A stretch of DNA of 52,345 bases, from IMG/VR virus record IMGVR_UViG_3300035070_002843, positions 1 through 52,345 of that record, one strand, 5' to 3'. Positions 36,702 to 45,528 of the stretch are shown piece after piece. The position numbers and the translations under genes were made by a program. A model generated the notes under the pieces. That model made no database searches, had not been told where the DNA came from, and saw only the letters and a program-made list of their open reading frames with translations. Position 1 is the stretch's first letter, and each line of letters opens with the position of its first letter. Source of the DNA: a virus.

Positions 36702-39314
36702 TTACCTATTATTTTGATCTTGTTGATTCTTTTCAGATGCGGCAAGAGTTCGTTCGGCTTGTGCCAATTCGGATTCTTTTGCTGAAATTTGTGATTCCAG
36801 TGATGCTAATTGACTATTGTATTCACTATCAGATAATACGCCTACTTTAGAAGCGCCCGGTTGTTGTGCAAAAATCCTATCACTATTTAATTTACTTCTC
36901 TTAGCTCTAAGTGAGAATAACTCACGCCTAATCTTATTACGATTAGTTCTTTCCTCACTGGCGGATTCATACTTTTTAATCGGTTCCTTCTTAGGTGTTT
37001 CCTCAGTAAGCTCATCCTCACATTCTTTATATTCTATTTCCAATTGCTTGATTTCAGCATCAAGTTCTTTCCATTTTAAATTCAGATCATCTTTTTGTAG
37101 TTCCCATTGCGCCTTATCAGATCTTTGTAGGTTACTAAGTTCACTAGATATACGGCCTTTTTCCTTGACCTTTTTATCTATCTCTTCAGATAGACTTTGC
37201 ATTTTATCTTCACAACTCTTCTCTTCTGCTGGAGTTGGTTTTGGTTTTTCACCCGTATCTGGATCTGCTGGTTTCTTAGGTGGATCCACAGCCTTTGTCA
37301 CAACGGGAGTAATTGTGGGTTTTACTATCTTCTCAGGTATTGCGTTATTTAATTCCGTGGGTAGTAACGCACCCAACTTATCTTCAATACGAGTATTTAA
37401 CTCATAATTTCCTGTATATGATGTTTCCCAACCAAAGCGAGTTTTGGTCCATTCTCTTACATCAAAGAAGGGTTGAGCAAATACGGGCTTGTTCGGCTCA
37501 CCGTCTGTATATGTATCAATCAATCCAATACCTTCACCACCAGGAATTGCTGCTTCAAATGCCTTACAAAACATTTCAAATGTTTCCCATTGCTTTGTGG
37601 TATAGTTTTTTGCCGAACGATAAAGATCTCGATTAAAAGACTTATCACTATATTGACTGAATGTTGCATCAAGGCCACCCTCAAAATCAATGTGTATAAG
37701 TCTTGCTGTAAATCCATTAAACCCCGCTGTTTTACTGCCGTCCCATAGTGGTTTAATCAACGGTCGGCCTCTTTGTAAACTTCCGTCCCGTCTAATATAA
37801 TAATGAGTTTGTGTGCCACCGTGCTTGGCAACAAATGCCTTTAAATAATTCGTATCGGAATTACCAAGTCTATCACCTAATTTTTTTAAATACGTTGTTG
37901 TATTATAAATTCTAACTGTAGCATTGTGCATTACATCCGCAGGACTTGAACGGTCGTATGGTATATTGGTTGCACCAACCATAAAAGCAGTAATGGGTCT
38001 TTTTGTTGAGATGTTTCTTATCTCGGCCTCAAGCTCTTCCTTTGAGTTTACAAAGCTAAAATAATCTCTTGGTAATACCGTGGTGCCATTAAAATCATTT
38101 ATTTTATCTGGATTATCAAGCTTAGTAATCGGTGTGGTTGCTTTAACACTCGGATCGGTAAGTGTGCTTTTATTAATTGCTTTGGATAAATTAGTACTTC
38201 CGTCCTGTTTAACGATTTCAACCGGTTCTGTTTTAGGCAGTTGTGTGGTTAGTTTAAAGTTACTAGGATCAAGTTGTGTTCTTGATGAAACGCCTGGTAT
38301 GGCACCAGAACCAGGAAACCCACCTGTTGGAAGAACACCAGATGATGCGGTTCCGGGCAACGTAGGCTGGGGTAAATTAATACCTAATGCCTTTGAAGCA
38401 AATGCTGTTAATGATTTATTTAAAGCAACGTTACGTTGTACCTGTGTTGTATCAACTGCCGTTTGTGACGTTGCCACATTGGTCAAGGCAGGCTTTGACG
38501 CGACAGATGCTACTGTACCCGTATTCGCATTGATTTGACCTTTTTTCAACACACCTGCAATAAGACCACCAACGTTACCGAGAATATTGGCAAATGGATT
38601 ACCAGCAGAACCACTTAATGAGCTAGTTAATGCGCCGAATGGATTGGCCAAGTTATCATTATTCTTTTGTGTTACCTCTGTAACATTATTCGTCACCTTT
38701 TCGCCAATATTTACATTGTAATTCTGTTCTGCAACGTCACCATTGGATGATGTTGCTCTCATCTTTATCTTAATTGCTTCCGGACTAGCACCCACCGTCG
38801 ATGTAAGTGTTTTCTCAATACCCTTGGGTGAACCCTGTGTAACCGTTGTGGTTAGGAAACCATTCGTTGCGACTTTACCCGTCAGTGTTGTAATCTCTGT
38901 CTTTTTACCTGACGTCCGAGTAACGGTAATACCACCACCATCAACGGCAGAGGTCATCATCGCAAGTGAAGGTTCTGCCGTAACCGTCTCACCCTCGTCA
39001 GTGGTGACGGTAAGCGATTTAAACCCACCAGCAGTCTCACCAATCTTTACACCAAGTACAGAACCTTGTGTTGCCTGACGCTCAAGCTTTGCAGTGTCAC
39101 CTGTATTCTGTAATGATTTTGCATTTACTTTCTTAACGATTGCTGTTAAGTCTAAATTAAACTTATCTTTGCTAAAAAGGCCTGATGCTGCACCAGTTAA
39201 TGAATTATTTAATTTTAAATTTCTATCAACCTGTGCCTCTGCCTCAGCACGAGTCATACCAGGGTTGCTGGCAAGTACCTTCTGTATATCTTCTTCTCTA
39301 TTATACTCAGCCAT
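36702..39314 (-). CDS. baseplate hub-associated protein with degenerate amidase_2 fold
   Basis: 870 residues. Residues 1-430 are Thr/Ser-rich and structural, with no recognised domain. Residues 437-625 resemble N-acetylmuramoyl-L-alanine amidases such as T7 lysozyme: RPITAFMVGATN, THYYIRRDGSLQRGRP, IHIDFEGGLD and FFDVREW align in order. By eye, all three zinc ligand positions of T7 lysozyme (His in IVIH, His near RAHH, Cys before PSFDLKRW) are replaced (Gly, no His, Ala/Gln), so it is probably inactive. Residues 696-870 are a charged coiled coil. It shares a base with the gp5 stop (TAATG). Likely a structural hub or spike partner that may still bind peptidoglycan. Confidence 0.75.
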   Translation of the reverse strand: MAEYNREEDIQKVLASNPGMTRAEAEAQVDRNLKLNNSLTGAASGLFSKDKFNLDLTAIVKKVNAKSLQNTGDTAKLERQATQGSVLGVKIGETAGGFKSLTVTTDEGETVTAEPSLAMMTSAVDGGGITVTRTSGKKTEITTLTGKVATNGFLTTTVTQGSPKGIEKTLTSTVGASPEAIKIKMRATSSNGDVAEQNYNVNIGEKVTNNVTEVTQKNNDNLANPFGALTSSLSGSAGNPFANILGNVGGLIAGVLKKGQINANTGTVASVASKPALTNVATSQTAVDTTQVQRNVALNKSLTAFASKALGINLPQPTLPGTASSGVLPTGGFPGSGAIPGVSSRTQLDPSNFKLTTQLPKTEPVEIVKQDGSTNLSKAINKSTLTDPSVKATTPITKLDNPDKINDFNGTTVLPRDYFSFVNSKEELEAEIRNISTKRPITAFMVGATNIPYDRSSPADVMHNATVRIYNTTTYLKKLGDRLGNSDTNYLKAFVAKHGGTQTHYYIRRDGSLQRGRPLIKPLWDGSKTAGFNGFTARLIHIDFEGGLDATFSQYSDKSFNRDLYRSAKNYTTKQWETFEMFCKAFEAAIPGGEGIGLIDTYTDGEPNKPVFAQPFFDVREWTKTRFGWETSYTGNYELNTRIEDKLGALLPTELNNAIPEKIVKPTITPVVTKAVDPPKKPADPDTGEKPKPTPAEEKSCEDKMQSLSEEIDKKVKEKGRISSELSNLQRSDKAQWELQKDDLNLKWKELDAEIKQLEIEYKECEDELTEETPKKEPIKKYESASEERTNRNKIRRELFSLRAKRSKLNSDRIFAQQPGASKVGVLSDSEYNSQLASLESQISAKESELAQAERTLAASEKNQQDQNNR

Positions 39315-40312
39315 TATGGATTTTCCATTTTCTCAAGAAGTTCTCTTGCATATTTCTGACGTTTAGGTATGTTGGCCTCATCTTTCCCTGGCCGTTCAAA
39401 TTTAAGACAAAACACCTCTGTGGCCTCATCCAAACTCTTTGCATTTAACAACTGTTTTTTGCCAAAATAACCGAAGGTATCAAGTTCATATTTAATGAAT
39501 AAACATTGTGCAATTACACTGAACCAAGGAATGTTTCTTTCAGCCGCAAAGTTTTTCATATTATCTCTTCGGTTCTCCCATTTGGTATTTAACCATTGAG
39601 CAATACCGGTTGCACCAATCGAATTTACAATCGCCGGTTGTATATCACCACCATAACTTGATTCTTGTAATAAATTGCCAACGATTCCCGCCGATTGAAG
39701 TGGAGAGTATCCACCACCTTCTGGTGTCAAGAAAAAGGTAAAAGCCTTTTCAGCATTTGATTGACCAGGTAATTTTCTATCAATAGGACACTGTTCGTAA
39801 ACCTTACGGCCACGGGAGTTTGTTTTTACCGTTGAGGGTACTCCCGTTGTAGATACAGATGGTGTATATGTACCAGTACTTAAAGCAGCGGTATCCTCTG
39901 TTGTAAGGGATGTGCCACTTGCTCTTTCAGCCGGTGTGTTGTCGGTAGTGATATCAAGGACTTTTCTATCCTTGGTTTCCGTGGCAGTTAATGTTTCTAT
40001 CTTTGGTATGGATCCCATCACCAATGGTAGTTGTGAGTTTTTACCGTCCAAGAAAATACCAAATACTTGTGACTTCGGCTTAATACCAACGTTGGCACCA
40101 AGGCCTGAAACGCCACCTTCGGTGACAGGGACTACCGTCTGCGCCCACGGTAAATCACTTAATGGAATATCAATCGTACTGGCTGAGTGTATCCCATGAA
40201 TCCTTACCTGGACTCTACCAAGCTGTAATGGATCATTTACGTTTACAACGATGCCGATAAACCATCTAGTCTCGTCACCATAATACTCGCTATAGGAAGA
40301 TGGAATTGACAT
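39314..40312 (-). CDS. gp5: gp5-type baseplate hub lysozyme (OB-fold plus lysozyme)
   Basis: 332 residues. Residues about 17-104 (RWFIGIVVNVNDPLQLGRVQ, LPWAQTVVPVTEGG, VFGIFLDGKNSQLPLVMGS) are the gp5 OB-fold. Residues 186-330 (AEKAFTFFL, GIVGNLLQESSYGGD, GIAQW, FCLKFERPG) are a phage tail lysozyme domain of the lysozyme2 type with the catalytic glutamate E217 in LLQESSY. The protein therefore cuts peptidoglycan during injection. Unlike T4 gp5 it has no C-terminal beta-helix, which is in a separate gene. It shares a base with the gp27-like gene's stop (TAATG). Confidence 0.85.
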   Translation of the reverse strand: MSIPSSYSEYYGDETRWFIGIVVNVNDPLQLGRVQVRIHGIHSASTIDIPLSDLPWAQTVVPVTEGGVSGLGANVGIKPKSQVFGIFLDGKNSQLPLVMGSIPKIETLTATETKDRKVLDITTDNTPAERASGTSLTTEDTAALSTGTYTPSVSTTGVPSTVKTNSRGRKVYEQCPIDRKLPGQSNAEKAFTFFLTPEGGGYSPLQSAGIVGNLLQESSYGGDIQPAIVNSIGATGIAQWLNTKWENRRDNMKNFAAERNIPWFSVIAQCLFIKYELDTFGYFGKKQLLNAKSLDEATEVFCLKFERPGKDEANIPKRQKYARELLEKMENP

Positions 40313-41646
40313 TATTTAACACTCCCCAATTTTGCACCAGACATTGAAATATAATAACCATCGCTTTTAAACATATGGCGACAAGCAATAATTAAATGGT
40401 CACCCGACTGCTTGGGGTCCGTCTTAATATCACCATCAGTATTAAAGGGCACATTTACTGCAATTACCCTACCAATGGACGTGTTGTGTCGACCATCAAT
40501 AAAGTCAACACCATTTATCATCCAATACGATACTGTTTTTAATAGAAAATTCCACATCGATTCTGAGATAATTTTTCTTTTATAGCCTTCAACCGTATCC
40601 TCTTGGTTATAGGATAAACCTTTGTCGTAGCTTTCCGTCATATATGCACCAGAAGACATTACCTGCGCTATTGTTCTGGACTGATATGTGTTGAGTGAAG
40701 CATCATTATATGTGAAGGCTGGATCAAAGGGTAATGTTCTAAGATTCTTTGTCGTAAGTGAACTTTTATATTTCTGAAGTGCATCGGCGTTTACATCAAA
40801 ATTGAATTCCTTAGGCACCCCCGTCATCGTATCAATTGATACGTGTTTACTACCGACCATGCCTGCTGTAATTAATGAATATAGATCATCATTATTGGAG
40901 TAATCATACCCATATACTGTGCGCCTTTGAGCTACGATGCTAGAGCCAGTACCTGCCTGAGCCTGATCAGTGCCAAATGCTACCGTATTCATAGCATTTT
41001 GATCCATTAGTGATGCTAAATCCGTAAATACTAAATCATCACCTACTAGGGTTGAGAACAAATAAAAGGGAAATCCCAGTTCATTTGTGGCCTTACGCTT
41101 AATCCACTGCATCGACCCGATTGGTGCCAGGTTGGGAATGATTACTTTAAACTTACGTTGATAATCATCACCAACTTGTGCAATATTTCTTTTTAAATAT
41201 GAATCTGAGATTTTACTAATAATATCACCACACGTGCCAGTGTAGGATTTACTGATATTATACAACGCGGATATAAAAACAATATCCTCAATAAGGCTTA
41301 ATGATACAATCTCATTTGAGTTATTAACCCTCTTCGCATTATTAACGGACTTTACATAAAATGTTTTCTCTACTGGAAAGGTCCCTGGTTTTGTTGACTG
41401 AATTGAAACCGCAATCTTTTCACCACCAATAATATCAACACCAGCCAAAACACCACGTGAATCAATAAACACAATATTGCCCGTTAGGTAAGGCATTGTA
41501 ATATTTTCAAATATTTCTAGCTCTACCGTTACTGGTGCTAAATCAAATTCCTTGTTCGGCAATCTATCGGACGTCAACAGAACGCTTTTAAAATAAAAAC
41601 TTTTATTACTTAAAGTAGGATCACCACTTTTAATTGCATCTGCCAT
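40312..41646 (-). CDS. gp27: baseplate hub protein, gp27-like
   Basis: 444 residues. The start (FYFKSVLLTSDRLPNKEFDL) and the pattern VTVELEIFENITMPYLTGNIVF, then KTFYVKSVNNAKRVNNSNEIVSL, match the tube-like domains of gp27 in marine T4-like phages. gp27 forms a trimeric ring that joins gp5 to the tail tube. It lies between gp53 and gp5, which fits, with 1-base coupling to gp5. The remaining part (GSKHVSIDTMTGVPKEFNFD, SMWNFLLKTVSYWMINGVDF) is helical and beta mixed as expected. Confidence 0.75.
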   Translation of the reverse strand: MADAIKSGDPTLSNKSFYFKSVLLTSDRLPNKEFDLAPVTVELEIFENITMPYLTGNIVFIDSRGVLAGVDIIGGEKIAVSIQSTKPGTFPVEKTFYVKSVNNAKRVNNSNEIVSLSLIEDIVFISALYNISKSYTGTCGDIISKISDSYLKRNIAQVGDDYQRKFKVIIPNLAPIGSMQWIKRKATNELGFPFYLFSTLVGDDLVFTDLASLMDQNAMNTVAFGTDQAQAGTGSSIVAQRRTVYGYDYSNNDDLYSLITAGMVGSKHVSIDTMTGVPKEFNFDVNADALQKYKSSLTTKNLRTLPFDPAFTYNDASLNTYQSRTIAQVMSSGAYMTESYDKGLSYNQEDTVEGYKRKIISESMWNFLLKTVSYWMINGVDFIDGRHNTSIGRVIAVNVPFNTDGDIKTDPKQSGDHLIIACRHMFKSDGYYISMSGAKLGSVK

Positions 41647-41649
41647 TTA

Positions 41650-42402
41650 TTAACTTCTCAATGAATCGTTGAACGCATCATACACTTGTGTGATAACATT
41701 AGTCTTTAATACTCTTATTATCTTTAGCGCATCATTGATGGTATTGTATCTATCCAAATGAGTCTTTTCCGTTATTAATGCACCCGGTCCAACTGTGGGA
41801 TCAATATCAACGTGTACACCACTAGCATCTTCATAATGGTGCGCAGATAAGTACTCATCGCCGATGGAGTTTAGCACAATATTAGCACTAACGAAGGGAA
41901 CACCATCAACGAATGCCGCCTCACTAGTAGTGATCAATGTCTCACCCGTTTGAAAAGTACCGACAATATCTTTAACCACTAACTGGCCTAGTTCAATATG
42001 CCTATGATGAACAGTGGCTGTAGCACCAGAACTCAACCCCTGCAAGGTTTCTCCAACCTTAAACACTGAGGCCAATAAATCCCTGGTTGTAATAGTTGTA
42101 TACGGAAAATCCTTCGCCACCTTGTCAAATAATTCTTTATTGGATAAAGGCCAACCTTGCTCACGGATGTGATCATTAATGGCAAAGAAAGTCCAATAGT
42201 AATCAGTAGTACCATAAAGTTTAAACGAGAGTTGGTCTGGCCGTTCTCTATCTTGAACATGATAATAAGTGTATGCAGAAGAATTATCCTTTATGGCATC
42301 AAAAATCTCAACATAGGTTGATAAATCTTGAAACCGATTCGTTGTGGTTTCATCACCAAAACGATATAATGTTCTAGGAAAATTATTAAAATAAGTAGAC
42401 AT
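41650..42402 (-). CDS. gp53: baseplate wedge protein gp53
   Basis: 250 residues; T4 gp53 has 196. The middle (YYHVQDRERPDQLSFKLYG, DYYWTFFAINDHIREQGWPLS) carries the gp53 signature, a LysM-like fold in T4 that clamps neighbouring wedges. Residues from about 115 onward add a beta-rich extension (VGETLQGLSSGATATVHH) that repeats a GET motif (FQTGETLITTSE). It lies 3 bases after gp27 and shares a base with gp48 (TAATG), so the operon gp48-gp53-gp27-gp5 is translated in series. Confidence 0.88.
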   Translation of the reverse strand: MSTYFNNFPRTLYRFGDETTTNRFQDLSTYVEIFDAIKDNSSAYTYYHVQDRERPDQLSFKLYGTTDYYWTFFAINDHIREQGWPLSNKELFDKVAKDFPYTTITTRDLLASVFKVGETLQGLSSGATATVHHRHIELGQLVVKDIVGTFQTGETLITTSEAAFVDGVPFVSANIVLNSIGDEYLSAHHYEDASGVHVDIDPTVGPGALITEKTHLDRYNTINDALKIIRVLKTNVITQVYDAFNDSLRS

Positions 42403-43640
42403 TAGTATCCAACTCCTTGATCGAATTCAACATTACTAGTTGTTGTACCATCACCAGATGAAGTAATATCTGCTCTACTGATTGTAGTATGTTCAGTAAA
42501 TGATAAGGATAAATCAATCTCCGTTGGATTACCATCCGCATGAAAACTTGCCGCAGTTGGATTATACGATGTTTGCACATTTCTGAGATAACACATCTTT
42601 ATTTTTGAACCAACATCCTTACCTTTATACTGAACTTTTATTTTAAAGAGATCTGGATATTTATAGCCAACTGCAACAGGTCCTGCAAAAATGGCCTCTG
42701 GGTACGCATGCGTTCTGAATGTTCGGATAATATCAGCAATTGCTCTAGATTCTTCAGCTGAATATGGAATAAACTTAAATTGGAATGTAAATTCTCTTAA
42801 TGATACACCACGAAATGTTGCCCTAACATTTGGATTTACCGTGACGCGAGCCGCAATACTGCCCGCAGCTTTTAAACCAGCAGGTATTGGTGCTTTGGAT
42901 ATACCACGGGCCAGTGCAACCCTTGCAGCATTTGCACCCATCCCTTGCTTAAATAAATCCGTAACAGAGCCCGTAAAAGAACCTAATGCTGCACTTAATG
43001 CTGAACCCATCTCACCCGTTCGTTCCATGGCATTTAAGGCAGCAGCACCACCGAGACCTAATTCAGCATTTTCATAACCAATCATATCATTTACAACATA
43101 TGCGATGGGCATATTTAAAATAATTTTTTGATCAAGCAACGGTGTATATGTGACCAGGTTTTTGGTACTAGTACTCGTCGGCTCGGCGACAGAACCATTT
43201 CCTGCAAGTGCATTTTGTCTAGCTGCAGCTTCACCTGCATTACCATCATTTGCCCCAGCGCCAAGGCCTTGACGGTTTCTTTGATATTGTCTAGCTTCAG
43301 CTTCACCTGCATTACCATCATTTGCACTAGTACTTGTGCTCTCAGATTCTTTTAATGTTTCATTATCAGAACCAAAGAAATTTCGCCAAGACTCACCAGT
43401 AATAGCAAATTTTGGAATATTAACTTCGATCGGCATAAAGGTAATCTTACCTTCAAATCTATCCGCATTATGGATTGGATATATGTACGGTCCACTTGCG
43501 TTGGTCTTCGCCGCAGGTGATGGCGTTATATTTTCGGCCTGGTCCTTTTGCGTTGCTGACGATGTTCTACCTCCAGGTGGTATTGAAGGTCCGCTGCCGC
43601 CAAAGGCGTCTAGTCCAGGTTCTTTTTGTGGAAAGTCCAT
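42402..43640 (-). CDS. gp48: tail tube cap protein gp48-like
   Basis: 412 residues; T4 gp48 has 364. The C-terminal half (FRGVSLREFTFQFKFIPYSAEE, IRTFRTHAYPEAIF, DLSLSFTEHTTIS) matches gp48, which sits on the hub and starts tube growth. The N-terminal part is low-complexity with an internal near-duplication (ANDGNAGEAEARQYQRNRQG and ANDGNAGEAAARQNALAG, about residues 108-145), matched by near-identical DNA near 43205-43320. A late promoter core lies 38 bases upstream of the ATG, so this gene heads the leftward baseplate operon. Confidence 0.78.
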   Translation of the reverse strand: MDFPQKEPGLDAFGGSGPSIPPGGRTSSATQKDQAENITPSPAAKTNASGPYIYPIHNADRFEGKITFMPIEVNIPKFAITGESWRNFFGSDNETLKESESTSTSANDGNAGEAEARQYQRNRQGLGAGANDGNAGEAAARQNALAGNGSVAEPTSTSTKNLVTYTPLLDQKIILNMPIAYVVNDMIGYENAELGLGGAAALNAMERTGEMGSALSAALGSFTGSVTDLFKQGMGANAARVALARGISKAPIPAGLKAAGSIAARVTVNPNVRATFRGVSLREFTFQFKFIPYSAEESRAIADIIRTFRTHAYPEAIFAGPVAVGYKYPDLFKIKVQYKGKDVGSKIKMCYLRNVQTSYNPTAASFHADGNPTEIDLSLSFTEHTTISRADITSSGDGTTTSNVEFDQGVGY

Positions 43641-43678
43641 TTTATCTTCCTAATAAATAATTCAGAATTTATTTTAAA

Positions 43679-43686
43679 TATTTATA
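43679..43686 (-). promoter_or_regulatory. T4-type late promoter core (TATAAATA)
   Basis: Exact TATAAATA on the minus strand in the 61-base gap between the divergent gp48 and gp4 genes, 38 bases before the gp48 ATG. The gap on the plus side has no exact late core before gp4. Confidence 0.65.
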
Positions 43687-43701
43687 AGGTTTAGCATAAT
43701 T

Positions 43702-44202
43702 GTGGCTTATTCTGGCAAATTCAAGGTAACAAATAGACAAAAATATAAAGGTGATCCATCAAATATTGTCTATCGTTCGATGTGGGAAAAGCACTGTTTT
43801 AAATGGTGTGATACCTCAGTGGATGTTGCTGAATGGGGATCCGAGGAAATCGTGGTTCCCTATTACTATGATGTTGATAAAAAATACCACAGATACTTTG
43901 TTGATCTTAAAATAAAAATGTCCAACGGCGCTGTGTACCTAATTGAAATAAAACCGGATAAGGAAACACGACCACCTGAGGGTAAACGTAAGACAAGACA
44001 ATACGTCAGTGAGGGGTTAACGTATATTAAAAATATGAATAAGTGGGAAGCAGCAACATCATATGCAAAGGACCGAGGTTGGAAGTTTGAGATATGGACT
44101 GAGAATACACTTCGCAATATGGGTATTATGCCCAAAGCACAACCGGGTAAATTAAAACCTTTAAAACCATTAGCGCCATATAAACGTCGCAAATCCATAT
44201 AA
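43702..44202 (+). CDS. gp4: head completion protein gp4 (nuclease-like fold)
   Basis: 166 residues; T4 gp4 has 150. The protein starts at a GTG (43702) and has the gp4 features MAYSGKFKVTNRQKYKGD, FKWCDTSVDVAEWGSEE, KYHRYFVDLKIKM and LIEIKPDKETRPPEG, the last being the EIKP motif of a TnsA-like nuclease fold. T4 gp4 acts after packaging to complete the head before tail joining. The ending PLAPYKRRKSI is basic. It leads the plus-strand tail operon. An AAGGT lies about 12 bases before the start. Confidence 0.9.
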   Translation: MAYSGKFKVTNRQKYKGDPSNIVYRSMWEKHCFKWCDTSVDVAEWGSEEIVVPYYYDVDKKYHRYFVDLKIKMSNGAVYLIEIKPDKETRPPEGKRKTRQYVSEGLTYIKNMNKWEAATSYAKDRGWKFEIWTENTLRNMGIMPKAQPGKLKPLKPLAPYKRRKSI

Positions 44203-44205
44203 ATA
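44198..44205 (+). promoter_or_regulatory. late promoter core at the end of gp4
   Basis: Exact TATAAATA on plus, overlapping the gp4 stop and ending 5 bases before the ATG at 44211. If used, the transcript would start at or near the ATG, giving almost no leader; it may also be chance. Confidence 0.3.
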
Positions 44206-44210
44206 TTCGT

Positions 44211-44819
44211 ATGAGTCAAATATTTCAAAGATTAGAACTAGAAGCATTCCGTGCTGGTATTACGCCACGTACTCGTGAATCACGTGATTGGTTTAGAGGT
44301 AAGGTTGCTACGATGCGAAGTGGTAACATTAATCGTAATCAATTAATGCGTGAGAAGGAATTATCATTACAAGCGCCACGGTATACTCGTGACTTAATTG
44401 GCCGAATGTTCATGTTCTTTTATGATCCAAAGACAAAAGACACACTGCCCTTTTACGATAGGTTTCCATTAATTGTGATGGTAGGCCCAGCTGCGGGTGG
44501 ATTTTATGGACTCAACCTACATTACTTGCCTCCTATTTTAAGGGCAAAAATGTTGGACGGTCTTATGGATATTACCAATAATCGCGCGTATGATGATACA
44601 ACGAAATTCAGAATACGGTACGAAACATTAAAGAGAATGTCAAAATTAAGATATTATGAACCATGCTTTAAGCATTATCTTACCGCGCATGTGAAGGGTA
44701 GGTTTGCTAGAGTCGAGGCCCCGGAATGGGAAATTGCTGCATTCTTACCAACAGCTCAGTGGAAAAAATCCACGGCGCAAAATGTATATAAAGATTCCAG
44801 AACGAAGGTGTTAACTTAA
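44211..44819 (+). CDS. conserved T4-like structural-cluster protein, unknown
   Basis: 202 residues (MSQIFQRLELEAFRAGITPR). Basic and mostly helical with a conserved central region (YDPKTKDTLPFYDRFPLIV then GGFYGLNLHYLPPILRAKM) and a C-terminal charged part. I know this protein as a widely conserved neighbour of gp4 in marine T4-like phages, but no function is assigned. It ends where the next gene begins (1-base overlap), so it is co-translated with the tail-tube-fold protein. It may act in tail completion or DNA ejection. Confidence 0.75.
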   Translation: MSQIFQRLELEAFRAGITPRTRESRDWFRGKVATMRSGNINRNQLMREKELSLQAPRYTRDLIGRMFMFFYDPKTKDTLPFYDRFPLIVMVGPAAGGFYGLNLHYLPPILRAKMLDGLMDITNNRAYDDTTKFRIRYETLKRMSKLRYYEPCFKHYLTAHVKGRFARVEAPEWEIAAFLPTAQWKKSTAQNVYKDSRTKVLT

Positions 44820-45511
44820 TGGCTACCATTGATCAATTAAAAGGTATGGTCTCGGCCAAACTAGGATATGCTAGAACCAACAACTATATGGTAGAACTAC
44901 CACCCCTTGGATCCGGTGGTGGTTTGTCCGGTCTTCTTAATTTTGTAAAGCCATTCATCCCTAGTATTCCAGGGATCACGGGTGGTGGGCCCGCATCGAC
45001 TGAAGAGTTAAACCTATTATGTAAAAACGTCGCATTACCGGGTAAACAAATCTTTACATCAAATCGTCAGATTGGTAATGTAAATGAGAAAATTGCATAC
45101 GGTTATGGGGTCGATGATGTTCAGATGACATTTTATCTCTTAAATGATTATGGCGCAAAGACGTATTTCGACCAATGGATGGAACAGGCGTACAATAGCA
45201 AAACACACGAACCTGGTTACAAAATAAATTACGCCAAACCTGTTACCATTCATCAGATGAGAAAACCGCTGGTGGGGTTAAGTGGGGGGCTTGGACCCAT
45301 ACGTGTTAACGTAGGCATTGGCGGCGGTAATGTTTATAGCGTAAAGCTTGTGGATGCATTTCCTACTACACTTACACAGATTGATTTTTCGAATGAACAA
45401 GATGGACTGATCGAGGTATCAGTGCAACTATCCTATACGAATTGGGAAGTTGTAAAGCCATCACAACAGTTCTTGAGCTTCTCGATAGGCCCTGGACAAA
45501 TTTTTGGATGA
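44819..45511 (+). CDS. gp54: tail-tube-fold protein, probably gp54 (tube initiator)
   Basis: 230 residues. The layout ELNLLCKNVALPGKQIFTS, KIAYGYGVDDVQMTFYLLND, YFDQWMEQAYNSKTHEPGY and AFPTTLTQIDFSNEQDGLIE is the tail-tube fold shared by gp19 and gp54. A glycine/proline loop (GSGGGLSGLLNFVKPFIPS) is inserted near residue 32. Because it lies with gp4, gp26 and the tape measure and not with sheath genes, gp54 is the more likely identity, but a gp19-type protein cannot be excluded. Confidence 0.65.
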   Translation: MATIDQLKGMVSAKLGYARTNNYMVELPPLGSGGGLSGLLNFVKPFIPSIPGITGGGPASTEELNLLCKNVALPGKQIFTSNRQIGNVNEKIAYGYGVDDVQMTFYLLNDYGAKTYFDQWMEQAYNSKTHEPGYKINYAKPVTIHQMRKPLVGLSGGLGPIRVNVGIGGGNVYSVKLVDAFPTTLTQIDFSNEQDGLIEVSVQLSYTNWEVVKPSQQFLSFSIGPGQIFG

Positions 45512-45528
45512 AATGAAAGGAAATTATT

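Noticed and set aside
42658-42665. Further exact TATAAATA on minus
   Set aside because: Lies inside gp48 coding sequence (Tyr-Lys-Tyr codons), over 250 bases before the next start and not in a gap.
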